A stretch of 32,300 nucleotides of DNA from the NCBI GenBank assembly GCA_937873265.1, contig CALMVL010000166.1, positions 1-32,300 on the forward strand. The letters are read 5' to 3'. Under the pieces are notes generated by a model that saw only the letters and a program-made list of their open reading frames with translations, did no database searches and was not told the DNA's origin. Positions 16,297 through 25,112 of the stretch are shown here, piece by piece. Position 1 is the first letter of the stretch. The number at the start of each line of letters is the position of its first letter. The position numbers were made by a program, and so were the translations under genes. The DNA is from an uncultured Granulicella sp. (lineage in GTDB: Bacteria; Acidobacteriota; Terriglobia; Terriglobales; Acidobacteriaceae).

Positions 16297-17115
16297 CTAG
16301 CCGGCAGCGAAGGTCCGAATCCGTTTGTCGCCCGCGTCAAATCGCAAATACGCGACCACCGTACCCTGGATGCGCCTGACCGCCAGACCCGCGCCAATCA
16401 ACTCGCCAAGCCACCGCGTCACCCCAGGGTGCGATTCGTCGCAATCATGCCAGGCAATCGTGCAAGCCCCGGTCGCTAACCGGAAGGACGTCAGGGTATC
16501 GCTTCTGGCGTACTCGTAAGTGTGCGATCCGTCCACCAGGAAAAACGACAACCGGTCGTGTATCCCGCTGTAGTCATACGTCGCCGTGTCCCCCGCATGT
16601 TGCACGATGCGCTTCGCCAGCGGCGATCCCCGGAACGCCTCGCCGAGCTGCCGCGATTCGATCAAATGCACATCATCGACCGGCTTGCCCGCCGTAAGCA
16701 CAAGGGCCTGCGATCGTTCGGGCGGCAGATCGATCGTGTGGATCACCGCGTCTGGCAGATTCCGCGCCAGGTTCGCCGTTGTCGATCCCCAGAACGTTCC
16801 GAATTCCAGCACCGCCTCGGGTCGCTGCTCCATGGCCAGCGCAAGAATGGACAGAATGTCGCGCGTCGGCGTCGACCCGTCCACGTCCGCAAACCGTAGA
16901 TCCACCTCAATGACCGATGGCCAGAGAAATGCCTCCGCCGACGCGATCTCCGGAATCTTCCGCAACAGCAAGGTCTCTTGCCGGCGCTCCCTCGTGGAAA
17001 ACGGGTCCACCGCTTGATACGTTCGCTGGAGGCTACGGCTCCACTCTGCACGGCCTAACCGCAATCCCCTGATGGCGCTCGCTCCGTTTAAGGAGAGCAA
17101 GCCCTTCAGAATCAT
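16297..17115 (-). CDS. Class I SAM-dependent methyltransferase (Methyltransf_24-like)
   Basis: Putative methyltransferase of 272 residues. SAM-binding motif I is VLEFGTFWGSTTANLA, followed by an acidic strand end (HTIDLPPERS). The block FFLVDGSHTYEYARSD and the later IAWHDCDESHPGV match the metal-dependent O-methyltransferase/cephalosporin-hydroxylase-like group, which often modifies sugars or natural products. An N-terminal segment of about 80 residues precedes the fold. The start is uncertain: ATG 17115 has AGAGGG ten bases upstream, whereas ATG 17139 has GGAG immediately abutting it. It converges on the KdsC-like gene and diverges from the ThDP enzyme gene 98-122 bases away, so sugar methylation in the same pathway is plausible. 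Confidence 0.75.
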   Translation of the reverse strand: MILKGLLSLNGASAIRGLRLGRAEWSRSLQRTYQAVDPFSTRERRQETLLLRKIPEIASAEAFLWPSVIEVDLRFADVDGSTPTRDILSILALAMEQRPEAVLEFGTFWGSTTANLARNLPDAVIHTIDLPPERSQALVLTAGKPVDDVHLIESRQLGEAFRGSPLAKRIVQHAGDTATYDYSGIHDRLSFFLVDGSHTYEYARSDTLTSFRLATGACTIAWHDCDESHPGVTRWLGELIGAGLAVRRIQGTVVAYLRFDAGDKRIRTFAAG

Positions 17116-17237
17116 CGAACTCAACCCTCTGATTTGCATCTCCTGCTCCGGCGTCGCACGTTTTTCTAATCAAACTGACCATACTCCAGCGATCCGTGCG
17201 ATCGCATCAGCCTTCTTCCCCCTAAAATCGAAGTGAC

Positions 17238-19073
17238 ATGAAGCTCTCCGATTACATCTTCCAGTTCGTCGCCGACCAAGGCGTCAAGCACGTCTTCCTC
17301 GTCACCGGCGGCGGCGCCATGCACCTCAACGCCTCCCTCGCCCAGGAGCACCGCCTCACCCCGGTCTGCAACTCCCACGAGCAGGCCACCGCCATGTGCG
17401 CCGAGTCCTACGCCAAAGCCGTCAACGGCATCGGCGTCGCCCTCGTCACCACCGGTCCCGGCGGCACCAATACCATCACCGGCGTAGCCGGCGCCTGGCT
17501 CGATTCCACACCGACCCTCTTTCTCTCCGGCCAGGTCAAGCGCCCCGACCGCATGTTCGACGCCGTCACCGGAAAGCCCCTCGGCATGCGCCAACTCGGC
17601 GTCCAGGAAGTCGACATCGTCTCCATCGTCGCCCCCATCACCAAGTACGCCAAGACCATCCTCGACCCCCTCGACATCCGCTACGAGCTCGAGAAAGCCT
17701 GGTACCTCGCCCTCAACGGCCGACCCGGCCCCGTCTGGCTCGACATCCCCCTCGACGTCCAGGCCTCGCCCATCCCCGATCCCGCAACCCTGCGCTCCTT
17801 CGACGCCACCGAGCACGAGGCCGCGCAGTCAAACGCCAACCTCAAGGACGAAGTTCGGCGCGTCGTCGACGAGCTCCTCAAGTCTTCTCGCCCGCTCCTC
17901 TTCGCTGGCAACGGCACCCGCCTCGCGCGCGCTGAAGCGCAGTTCACCGAGCTCCGCACCCTGCTCGACATCCCCACCGTCGCCACCTGGTGCGCCGCCG
18001 ACCTCGTCCCGTCAGACGTCCCCACCTTTGTCGGCCGCCCTGGCAACGTCGCCGCCCGCGGAGCCAACTTCGCCCTCCAGAACTGCGACTTCCTCCTGGT
18101 CACCGGCGCTCGCCTCGACATGGCCATCACCGGCTACGCCCCGCAGAACCTCGCCCGCGAAGCCCACAAGGTCGCCGTCGACATCGACGCCGCCGAGCTC
18201 TCAAAGCTTCACCCTCATCTCGAGCAGCCCATCATCGCCGACTGCCGCGCCTTCCTGGACGAGCTCCTCGCTCAGCTCAAAGCCCTGAAGCAGCCCATCG
18301 ACCACACCCGCTGGGCCGACTGGAACCAACGCGCCGCCGACTGGAAGACCCGCTACAACGTCGTCACCGACGAGCACCGGAAGCCCGAAGGTCTGGTCTC
18401 CATCTTCAACCTCGCCGAGGTCATCGGCACCGAATCCAAACCCACCGACAAGCTCGTCTCCGGATCGTCCGGCTCCGGCATCGAAATCTTCCTTCTCGCC
18501 TGCCCCACCCGCACCGGCCAGCGCATCTTCCACACCGCCGGCCTCGGCTCCATGGGTTACGGTTTGCCCATGTCCATCGCCGTCTCCATCGGCTCCGGCA
18601 ACGGCCAGACCATCCTGGTCGACGGCGACGGCGGCTTCCAGTTCAACATCCAGGAGCTCGAAACCATCCGCCGCCTGCAGCTCCCCATCAAGCTCTTCGT
18701 CCTCAACAACGACGGCTATGCCTCCATCCGCGCCTCCCAGCAGGCCTACTTCGGCTCCCCGCAGATCGGCGCCGACGCGGCCACCGGCCTCACCGTCCCC
18801 AACCTTTCCAAGATCGCTGCCTCCTACGACATTCCCTCGGTTGTCATCAAGGACCAGACCGACCTCCGCGAAGATGTCCGCAAGGTTCTCGCCACTCCCG
18901 GCCCCGTCCTCATCGACGTCCACGTCATCCCCGACGAAGTTCGCGCCCCACGCTTGCAGTCCTACCAGCGCGAAGACGGCTCCTTCGTCTCCAAACCCCT
19001 CGAAGACATGTTCCCCTTCCTTCCCCGCGAAGAGTTCCTCGCCAACATGATCGTCAAACCCCTGCCCGAGTGA
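17238..19073 (+). CDS. Thiamine-diphosphate enzyme, acetolactate-synthase-like (sugar-cluster type)
   Basis: ThDP-dependent decarboxylase/carboligase of 611 residues with the three-domain layout of acetohydroxyacid synthase. The cofactor-activating Glu48 is in SHEQA; the phosphate-binding loop TTGPGGTN is near 70; the ThDP-Mg motif GDG (463-465) is followed by Asn491 at the standard distance (FVLNNDGYASIR). The C-terminal ending QREDGSFVSKPLEDM..LPREEF resembles the acetolactate-synthase-like proteins found in O-antigen clusters rather than IlvB, and no IlvN small subunit follows. YerE, which transfers an acetyl unit from pyruvate to a keto sugar in yersiniose synthesis, is the best-known example of this kind; a similar branched-sugar role here is inference. 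ATG 17238 has only a weak GAAG site. Confidence 0.85.
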   Translation: MKLSDYIFQFVADQGVKHVFLVTGGGAMHLNASLAQEHRLTPVCNSHEQATAMCAESYAKAVNGIGVALVTTGPGGTNTITGVAGAWLDSTPTLFLSGQVKRPDRMFDAVTGKPLGMRQLGVQEVDIVSIVAPITKYAKTILDPLDIRYELEKAWYLALNGRPGPVWLDIPLDVQASPIPDPATLRSFDATEHEAAQSNANLKDEVRRVVDELLKSSRPLLFAGNGTRLARAEAQFTELRTLLDIPTVATWCAADLVPSDVPTFVGRPGNVAARGANFALQNCDFLLVTGARLDMAITGYAPQNLAREAHKVAVDIDAAELSKLHPHLEQPIIADCRAFLDELLAQLKALKQPIDHTRWADWNQRAADWKTRYNVVTDEHRKPEGLVSIFNLAEVIGTESKPTDKLVSGSSGSGIEIFLLACPTRTGQRIFHTAGLGSMGYGLPMSIAVSIGSGNGQTILVDGDGGFQFNIQELETIRRLQLPIKLFVLNNDGYASIRASQQAYFGSPQIGADAATGLTVPNLSKIAASYDIPSVVIKDQTDLREDVRKVLATPGPVLIDVHVIPDEVRAPRLQSYQREDGSFVSKPLEDMFPFLPREEFLANMIVKPLPE

Positions 19074-19301
19074 TCGGAAGCATGGCGCATCGAAGGACCA
19101 AGACGGATGAACGCGTGACCGGTGAGACACGCGGGCCACAATCCTCAGATCAAGTCGTCGGCGCGCACTGCTTCCTCACCGCGCGACGCTCTCCACTCCT
19201 GCACCGAAGGCGCAGGAATCCAGCCGTCGTGCACCCGAAGGCAAGCCGCATCGGGGATCACCTTTAGCCAGCTTCATTCTCCTCACCCGCATCCCACCAC
19301 C

Positions 19302-20201
19302 ATGCGCATCCACAAGGTGAAAACTCCCCAGATCAAGCAAGCCTACGAGCTCTCCGGCCCCGAGACAGGAGAGTCCATCTTCCTTGTCCACGGCTGGCCC
19401 GATTCACCGCGCACCTGGGATAAGCTTCGTCCCATCCTCCACGCCGCCGGCTACCGAACCGTCGTTCCCTACCTCCGCTCCTACGGCCCGTCCACTATCC
19501 GCACCCGCATCCTGGCCTCCCGTCCCCGTCGCACCGGCCAGCCGGTCGCCTACGCCGCAGACATGCTTCACCTCGCCAACCATCTCCGACTCAAGCGCTT
19601 CCACTTTATCGGCCACGACTGGGGAGCCCGCACCGCCTATGCCCTCGCCGCGCTCGCGCCTGAACGTCTCAAATCGCTCGTCGCCATCTCCGTTCCGTTT
19701 GAGCCCGAAACTGCTGAAGCGCCTGCCTTCCCCCAGGCAAGAGCCTTCTGGTACCAGTGGCTGCTCTGCACGATTCCGGGCGAGAAGAAGTTCCGCGCCG
19801 ACCCTGTCGCCTTCGGCCGCGCGCAGTGGGATGCCTGGAGTCCCGCCGGCTGGTACACCGAAGCCGAGTTCGCCGAGACCGCCAAGAGCTGGAAGGGTTC
19901 CGACTTTAAGGATGTCGTGCTCCACGCCTACCGTTCCCGTTGGGGGCATGCTCCGCTCGACCCGCACTATGCCAAACCGCAGGCCCGCTTCGCATCCACC
20001 AAGATGCTCAACACACCCACGACCCTGATCCACGGCATCGAGGACCGCTGTGAACTGCTCGAAACCACAGACGGCGCGGAGAAGTACTTCACCGCCGGCT
20101 ACGACCGCGTTCTTCTCGGAGGTGTCGGTCACTTTCCGCAGCGAGAGTCGCCCGATAGGACTGCGACCGCTCTCCTCAACCACCTTCGCCAGTACTCTTA
20201 G
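19302..20201 (+). CDS. Epoxide-hydrolase/haloalkane-dehalogenase-type alpha/beta hydrolase
   Basis: Cytoplasmic hydrolase of 299 residues. Oxyanion motif HGWPDS (30-35), nucleophile Asp106 in GHDWGAR, and base His277 in GVGHFPQRE; the acid lies in LIHGIEDRCEL. An Asp nucleophile points to epoxide hydrolase or dehalogenase chemistry rather than an ordinary serine esterase. The start at ATG 19302 is chosen because homology-like sequence (MRIHKVKTPQIKQAYELSG) begins there; no ribosome site is visible, and the 228 bases between the ThDP gene stop and this start show no feature I can support. Converges on the CocE/NonD gene. Confidence 0.82.
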   Translation: MRIHKVKTPQIKQAYELSGPETGESIFLVHGWPDSPRTWDKLRPILHAAGYRTVVPYLRSYGPSTIRTRILASRPRRTGQPVAYAADMLHLANHLRLKRFHFIGHDWGARTAYALAALAPERLKSLVAISVPFEPETAEAPAFPQARAFWYQWLLCTIPGEKKFRADPVAFGRAQWDAWSPAGWYTEAEFAETAKSWKGSDFKDVVLHAYRSRWGHAPLDPHYAKPQARFASTKMLNTPTTLIHGIEDRCELLETTDGAEKYFTAGYDRVLLGGVGHFPQRESPDRTATALLNHLRQYS

Positions 20202-20236
20202 AAGCGCACCGGGCAGGCCTTGTCAGCGATACAGCT

Positions 20237-22273
20237 TTACGGAGCAGGCGACATGGGCAGCTCAATGAAACTGGCCTGCGCGGCGGAGTGGTACACCCGC
20301 TGCGTGGCTTTGCGGTAGTCTGCGGGCTGCGCGTTGAAAATGTTGGGGACAAAGGTTTGCGGATTGCGATCGTAGAGCGGGAACCACGAACTCTGCACCT
20401 GCATCATGATGCGATGGCCGGGCAGAAAGACATGGTCTGCGTTCGGCAGTGCAAACTGGTAAACCTCCGGCTGATCGGCCGGGATAGGGTGCGCCTCCGC
20501 AAACGATTCCCGGTACCGCCCACGGAAAATATCCGCCGCGATCATCAGCTGGTATCCCCCCATCTTTGGCTGGTCGGCGACTTCGTCCGGGTACACGTCA
20601 ATCAGCTTCACCACCCAGTCCGAGTCCGTCCCCGAAGTGCTCGCGACCAGGTGCGCAATCGGCTCACCCGCGATCTTCACCGGCCCGGTCAGCACCTCCG
20701 TCGTAAATACCGCCACATCCGGCCGGCCGCTCGGCTCGCGCTGGTCGTCGGCCAGCCAGTCCGGCCAGGTGCATCCGGCCGTGTAGCAGACTGGCTGGAT
20801 GGGTCGTGCACGGAACGGAACCGGCCGCGCCGGATCGGAGACATACTCCGTAAAGGCCGGCGAAGAGGCAGGCGGCGCAGCAAACCCGAGCTTGCCCTCC
20901 GATTGGAGATAGAGCCGCGCCGCCGGCGTCGCGCACGGCTTCACTCCGGGCGCGGCGCTCGAAATCACCGCGGGTGCTTCCGTGCAGACCACCGGCCACT
21001 CCGGCAGTTCGCGCCATTGGTTCGTCCCCGATTCAAACACCGTCACCGGCGCGATCACGGGGCTGGGGCCTGAGGGAGCGTCGTCCTTCAGGTACCGCGC
21101 CAGAAACGGCGCCAGAACATGCTGCCGAAACCACAGCGACGTGTCCTGGTTCCACCGCACCGCGCCCAAGGTGCTGCCATCTTCGATCGACTGGCCATGG
21201 TGCCACGGCCCCATGGCAAGAAACAGCTTCTCGTCCGCTGTGCCGGTAGCTGTATCCTTGGGCTTCATGGCCTTGTAGACCGCCATCGCACCGTAGATGT
21301 CCTCGGCGTCCCACTGGCTGTCGACGACCAGGGTCGGAACCGTAAGCGGCTGTGCCGCGAGGATCCGGTCGACAGCCTGGTCCTGCCAGAACTCGTCGTA
21401 AGCCGGGTGCGCCAGCATCTTGCGCCACAATCCCATCTGCTCCAGACCGCGCCGTCGCCCAAGCTCGCCCGCACTGGTCGCGTTCATAAACATGTCGTAA
21501 TCGTCGAAGTTACTCGTCCACCAGCGAAAGTCATTGCCACGGCTGCCATCCTGCTCGTAGATGTACGCCATGTTCTGCTGGCGAAACGCGCCGTTGTGGA
21601 ACCAGTCGTCGCCGCGCCAGCCGTCCACCATCGGATTCATCGGTACCGCTACCTTCAGCGCGGGATGCGGATGCACCAGCGCCGCCAGCGTCGTGAAACC
21701 GTCATACGAGATACCCAGAATGCCGACGCGTCCGTTCGACTCCGGCACATGGTTCACCAGCCAGTCGATCGTGTCGTACGTGTCCGTCGCATGGTCGACC
21801 GGCGTCGGATTCAGCGGCCCACGGAACGGCCGGTTCATCACGTAATCCCCCTCCGATCCGTATTTGCCGCGAACATCCTGGACGACCCGGATGTAGCCAC
21901 CCTCCACGATCACATCGGTCGCATTGTCATACCCGTAGATCGTCGGCCCAAGATGCGCGGATTGGCTGTTGGTGGTTAGCGCCGCAGCGCTGTACGGCGT
22001 GCGCGTCAGCAGGATCGGTGCGTGCCGTGCCGCAGTCGCCGAGTTCGGCACCAGAATCACCGTGTTCAGCTTCACCCCGTCGCGCATGGGAATCATCACC
22101 ACGCGCCGCGCGTAATCGTGCGAGCCGGCCGACACCGAAACGCTTGCCGGCATCTCGCTCGGCAGCGCGGGGTACCTTGGCTTATCAGGCGCTTGCGCCG
22201 CGAAGCAGGAGGCAACGGTGACCCCCGACAACAGCACCAGCAAAGACACGGACATCAAACGCAAGTACGCCAT
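20237..22273 (-). CDS. Secreted CocE/NonD family hydrolase (X-Pro dipeptidyl-peptidase type)
   Basis: Exported serine hydrolase of 678 residues. The signal peptide occupies about the first 26 residues (hydrophobic SVSLLVLLSGVTVASCF, then AAQA). The catalytic domain starts with VMIPMRDGVKLNTVI. The nucleophile Ser near residue 187 is in GILGISYDGF; the acid is in VDSQWDAED; the base His is in GPWHHGQS. A C-terminal jelly-roll domain (from about residue 500, with PDWLADDQR and PIAHLVAST) is typical of cocaine esterase, glutaryl-7-ACA acylase and X-Pro dipeptidyl peptidase. The Cys at the end of the signal peptide could mark a lipoprotein, but the context is not a clean lipobox. ATG 22273 is preferred to 22321 because the signal peptide follows it directly; AGAGGAC lies eleven bases upstream. 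Confidence 0.88.
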   Translation of the reverse strand: MAYLRLMSVSLLVLLSGVTVASCFAAQAPDKPRYPALPSEMPASVSVSAGSHDYARRVVMIPMRDGVKLNTVILVPNSATAARHAPILLTRTPYSAAALTTNSQSAHLGPTIYGYDNATDVIVEGGYIRVVQDVRGKYGSEGDYVMNRPFRGPLNPTPVDHATDTYDTIDWLVNHVPESNGRVGILGISYDGFTTLAALVHPHPALKVAVPMNPMVDGWRGDDWFHNGAFRQQNMAYIYEQDGSRGNDFRWWTSNFDDYDMFMNATSAGELGRRRGLEQMGLWRKMLAHPAYDEFWQDQAVDRILAAQPLTVPTLVVDSQWDAEDIYGAMAVYKAMKPKDTATGTADEKLFLAMGPWHHGQSIEDGSTLGAVRWNQDTSLWFRQHVLAPFLARYLKDDAPSGPSPVIAPVTVFESGTNQWRELPEWPVVCTEAPAVISSAAPGVKPCATPAARLYLQSEGKLGFAAPPASSPAFTEYVSDPARPVPFRARPIQPVCYTAGCTWPDWLADDQREPSGRPDVAVFTTEVLTGPVKIAGEPIAHLVASTSGTDSDWVVKLIDVYPDEVADQPKMGGYQLMIAADIFRGRYRESFAEAHPIPADQPEVYQFALPNADHVFLPGHRIMMQVQSSWFPLYDRNPQTFVPNIFNAQPADYRKATQRVYHSAAQASFIELPMSPAP

Positions 22274-22291
22274 AGCGGAGCAAGTCCTCTC

Positions 22292-22342
22292 ATGTGACGG
22301 AATTGGGAAAGCCTCGCCCACAGATTGCAGGCCGTGTCACAT
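22292..22342. repeat. Spaced inverted repeat upstream of the CocE/NonD gene
   Basis: ATGTGAC (22292-22298) and GTCACAT (22336-22342) are exact inverted copies with 37 bases between them, beginning 19 bases upstream of the CocE/NonD start codon. The half-site contains TGTGA, the CRP/FNR-type pentamer, but the spacing is far too wide for a normal CRP operator. Could be two half-sites, or a stem in the leader RNA. Confidence 0.3.
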
Positions 22343-22434
22343 CAACATCCTGGTCAGGGAAAACGAGTACCTCGACCGTAACACCCAGCCACAACAACCT
22401 CAACCCGAAATCTGCCTTGCACCGCGCAACCGGC

Positions 22435-23325
22435 TCAGCCGTGGTCGATGTCCACGCCTCGCGGAAGCCGATCGAGCACCGAACCCCAGAACGTGTAGCT
22501 CGGACGAAAGATCGGGTCGTCGTGCGAGACATCCGGCACCAGGATGAGCTCGCCTCGCGAACCGCACGCCTCCGCAAGATCCCGAGCCAGCGCGGGCGGA
22601 AACAGCCGGTCTTCTTCTCCGTGCACAATGACCACCGGACGTTGGCAGATGCGTAGCGCCTTTCGCGTGTTCCAGACATCCCGCATCAGCAGCGTGAGGA
22701 CCCTTGGCAGGCCAACAGATCGCGCAGCCTGGCGCAGCGACGGGTACGCGGCACATAGCACCAGTGTGTCGGCGCCGGTCCGGTCGGAAACAGCGGCGGC
22801 GATCCCGCTGCCCAGCGAGAAACCCACAATCGAGATCGTCTCCGACGGAAAACGTCGCCGCATAAACGCAAATCCGGACATGGCGTCGTGTTCCGCCTGG
22901 CGGGGGCTGAACCAACCCGCACTTCGGCCGAACCCCTGATAGTCAAGCACCAGAGACGCAACTCCGCGCGCCGCGAACATCTGCTGCACAGCTTCCCAAT
23001 GCTCGACCGTCTCGCCGATTCCATGAAGAATCAGCACGGCGGCTGCAGGCTTCCCGCGCGGCAAAGCCAGACGCGCGTCCAGAACGCCGGCTGCCGTTTC
23101 AATCGAGCATCGATCCACGTCGGCTGAATCAGCCGTCCCACTCCAAACGGGAGGCCGCAGCCACCAGATCCAACGGCGCAGCAGCAGAACCCGATGGATG
23201 CTCATCACCACAACCGACAGGATCAGGTCTCGCACTGCCTGAAGTCTGCCATACCGACCAGGTAGCCTCCCCACCAAGTGGAGCGCTCCACTCCCGTTGA
23301 CTGACCTGCGATACTGGTCTCGCAT
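22435..23325 (-). CDS. Membrane-anchored alpha/beta hydrolase
   Basis: Putative serine hydrolase of about 296 residues. An N-terminal hydrophobic stretch (LILSVVVMSIHRVLLL and following Trp-rich RRWIWWLRPP) probably anchors it to the inner membrane. The fold shows the oxyanion block LILHGIGETVEHW, the nucleophile in VGFSLGSG, the acid in VHGEEDRLFPP and the base in VPDVSHDDP. It resembles the BAAT/FrsA-like group, with unknown substrate. The start is uncertain: ATG 23325 would keep the membrane segment intact; ATG 23205 would remove part of it; GTG 23373 is also open. No good ribosome site separates these. Divergent from the GtrA gene. Confidence 0.75.
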   Translation of the reverse strand: MRDQYRRSVNGSGALHLVGRLPGRYGRLQAVRDLILSVVVMSIHRVLLLRRWIWWLRPPVWSGTADSADVDRCSIETAAGVLDARLALPRGKPAAAVLILHGIGETVEHWEAVQQMFAARGVASLVLDYQGFGRSAGWFSPRQAEHDAMSGFAFMRRRFPSETISIVGFSLGSGIAAAVSDRTGADTLVLCAAYPSLRQAARSVGLPRVLTLLMRDVWNTRKALRICQRPVVIVHGEEDRLFPPALARDLAEACGSRGELILVPDVSHDDPIFRPSYTFWGSVLDRLPRGVDIDHG

Positions 23326-23420
23326 GTCCTCAGCAAGCTCCCCAAACCGCGCTCGCTTCTCGTTCAGCCGCACGCGTCCACACGTTGCCTGTTTCCTGGA
23401 CGGCTTGCACCGCGTCGACG

Positions 23421-23924
23421 ATGGAGGGCACCGTGCCTTCTAGCCCCGCCGCCGATCGCGACGCCGAAACTGGCCTGATTGCTCGGCTCAAACACCTCTT
23501 TCCCTCCGGCCAGTTCCTCCGGTACCTTGCCGTCGGCGTCTGGAACACAATCTTCGGCTACGGCCTCTACGTCCTTTTCGTCCACCTCTACAGCAAGCTC
23601 CTGCCGCACAGATATCTGCCCCTCACCGTTGACCTTGCCTCCGTCACCTCAACCCCGCTCGGCATCACCATGTCCTACTTCTGCTACAAATTCTTTGTCT
23701 TTCACACCACGGGCAACTACTTGAAAGAGTGGCTGCGCTGCTTTGCCGTGTACGGCACCGGCATGATTCCCAGCCTCGTCGCGCTACCCATCCTCACACG
23801 CGCGCTCCAAGCCGTTCCACAGCTCCATGGCGTACTTGCGGGCTATGCGGCCGGCGCTCTGATGACCGGATTCACCGCCGTTTACAGCTACTTCGGCCAT
23901 AAAAAATTCTCCTTTCGCGCCTGA
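23421..23924 (+). CDS. GtrA family membrane protein
   Basis: Small inner-membrane protein of 167 residues with four predicted helices, starting at FLRYLAVGVWNTIFGYGLY, a sequence characteristic of GtrA. The family is thought to flip polyprenyl-phosphate-linked sugars made by a GtrB-type transferase. Charged residues and the C-terminal YSYFGHKKFSF are family-typical. The start could be ATG 23421 or TTG 23385; neither has a ribosome site, so translation may rely on a leaderless or weakly led mRNA. A GT2 glycosyltransferase starts 73 bases downstream, which supports a GtrA/GtrB pair. Confidence 0.88.
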   Translation: MEGTVPSSPAADRDAETGLIARLKHLFPSGQFLRYLAVGVWNTIFGYGLYVLFVHLYSKLLPHRYLPLTVDLASVTSTPLGITMSYFCYKFFVFHTTGNYLKEWLRCFAVYGTGMIPSLVALPILTRALQAVPQLHGVLAGYAAGALMTGFTAVYSYFGHKKFSFRA

Positions 23925-23997
23925 GTGTCCGCTCGCCGGAGATACACTAGACCGCAGCGCCAACCAACCAGCGAAGCAGTGCCGAGGCAAAATCCGC

Positions 23998-25011
23998 TTG
24001 GACTCACAGAAGACTATCTCCATCGTGACTCCCTGCTACAACGAGCAGGACAACGTCCTGAACCTGTACACGCAGGTTCGCGATGTCATGACTGGCATCG
24101 GCAGGTACCGCTACGAGCACATCTTTATCGATAACAGCTCGCGCGACGCCACGGTCGCTATTCTCAAGCGGATTGCCGCGCAGGACCCAAACGTCAAAGT
24201 GATCGTCAACTCGCGGAACTTCGGCCACATCCGCTCGCCGATTCACGCGCTGTTCCAAGCCAAGGGAGACGCGGTAATCGGCATCGTCGCCGATCTTCAG
24301 GATCCGCCCCCGATGATCGCCGACCTCATTCGCGAGTGGGAGAACGGCGCCTACTGCGTGCTCGGTATCAAACGGACCTCCGAAGAAAACTCGCTGATGT
24401 TCTGGGCGCGCAAGCAGTACTACCGCATCGCCGAGCGCCTCTCCTCGATCGAGACCATTCAGAATTACACCGGCTTCGGCCTGTACGATCGCAAGGTCGT
24501 CGATCTGGTTCGCTCCTTCGATGATCCTTATCCGTACTTCCGCGGCATGATCGCCGAGATCGGTCTGCCGACGGTGAAGCTGCTCTACGATCAACCCGTG
24601 CGCAAATTTGGCATCACCAAGAACAACTGGTACACGCTTTACGACATCGGCATGCTGGGCATTATCAATCACTCCAAGGTTCCGCTCCGCCTGGCCACCT
24701 TCGCCGGCTTCGGCGGCGCGCTGATCGCCTTTCTGATCGCATTCGTTTACCTCGTCCTCAAGCTCGTCTTCTGGTCGCACTTCGAACTCGGCCTTGCGCC
24801 CATGCTCATCGGCGTTTTCTTCATCGCGTCGCTCCAGCTCGTCTTTCTCGGCGTCATGGGCGAGTACGTCGGAGCTATCTACACGCAGGTTCAGAAACGT
24901 CCCTATGCCGTCGAGCTCGAACGCATCAACTTCGACAACGGCTTCGGCTATCCCAAAACCGGCCCCGTCCAACTCGCCATGCCTGAGGTCGGAATGCCGA
25001 CGCTCAAGTAG
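23998..25011 (+). CDS. GT2 glycosyltransferase, GtrB/dolichyl-phosphate-mannose-synthase type
   Basis: Membrane glycosyltransferase of 337 residues that would transfer a sugar from a nucleotide donor to polyprenyl phosphate. The GT-A domain begins ISIVTPCYNEQDN; the metal-binding acidic motif is VADLQDPP (Asp99, Asp102); FIDNSSRDAT and NSRNFGH are family blocks. Two C-terminal membrane helices follow (about 232-260 and 266-297), as in GtrB/ArnC-type enzymes. No ATG is available upstream of the conserved start, and a TTG at 23998 with GAGG about twelve bases upstream is taken. GtrA precedes it and GmhA follows, so it probably supplies a lipid-linked sugar for surface glycan decoration. Confidence 0.9.
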   Translation: MDSQKTISIVTPCYNEQDNVLNLYTQVRDVMTGIGRYRYEHIFIDNSSRDATVAILKRIAAQDPNVKVIVNSRNFGHIRSPIHALFQAKGDAVIGIVADLQDPPPMIADLIREWENGAYCVLGIKRTSEENSLMFWARKQYYRIAERLSSIETIQNYTGFGLYDRKVVDLVRSFDDPYPYFRGMIAEIGLPTVKLLYDQPVRKFGITKNNWYTLYDIGMLGIINHSKVPLRLATFAGFGGALIAFLIAFVYLVLKLVFWSHFELGLAPMLIGVFFIASLQLVFLGVMGEYVGAIYTQVQKRPYAVELERINFDNGFGYPKTGPVQLAMPEVGMPTLK

Positions 25012-25112
25012 CTTCACAGCTCGGGATGTTGCCCAGCGGAGCGCGGGTGGATGTGGAGAACCTGCGGTTTCCACCAGCAATCCCCTCGTCGCAACACGCA
25101 CTCGGAGATCTC

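Noticed and set aside
17990-19267. 425-codon open frame on the + strand
   Set aside because: Alternate frame of the ThDP enzyme gene; dominated by Arg, His and Pro.
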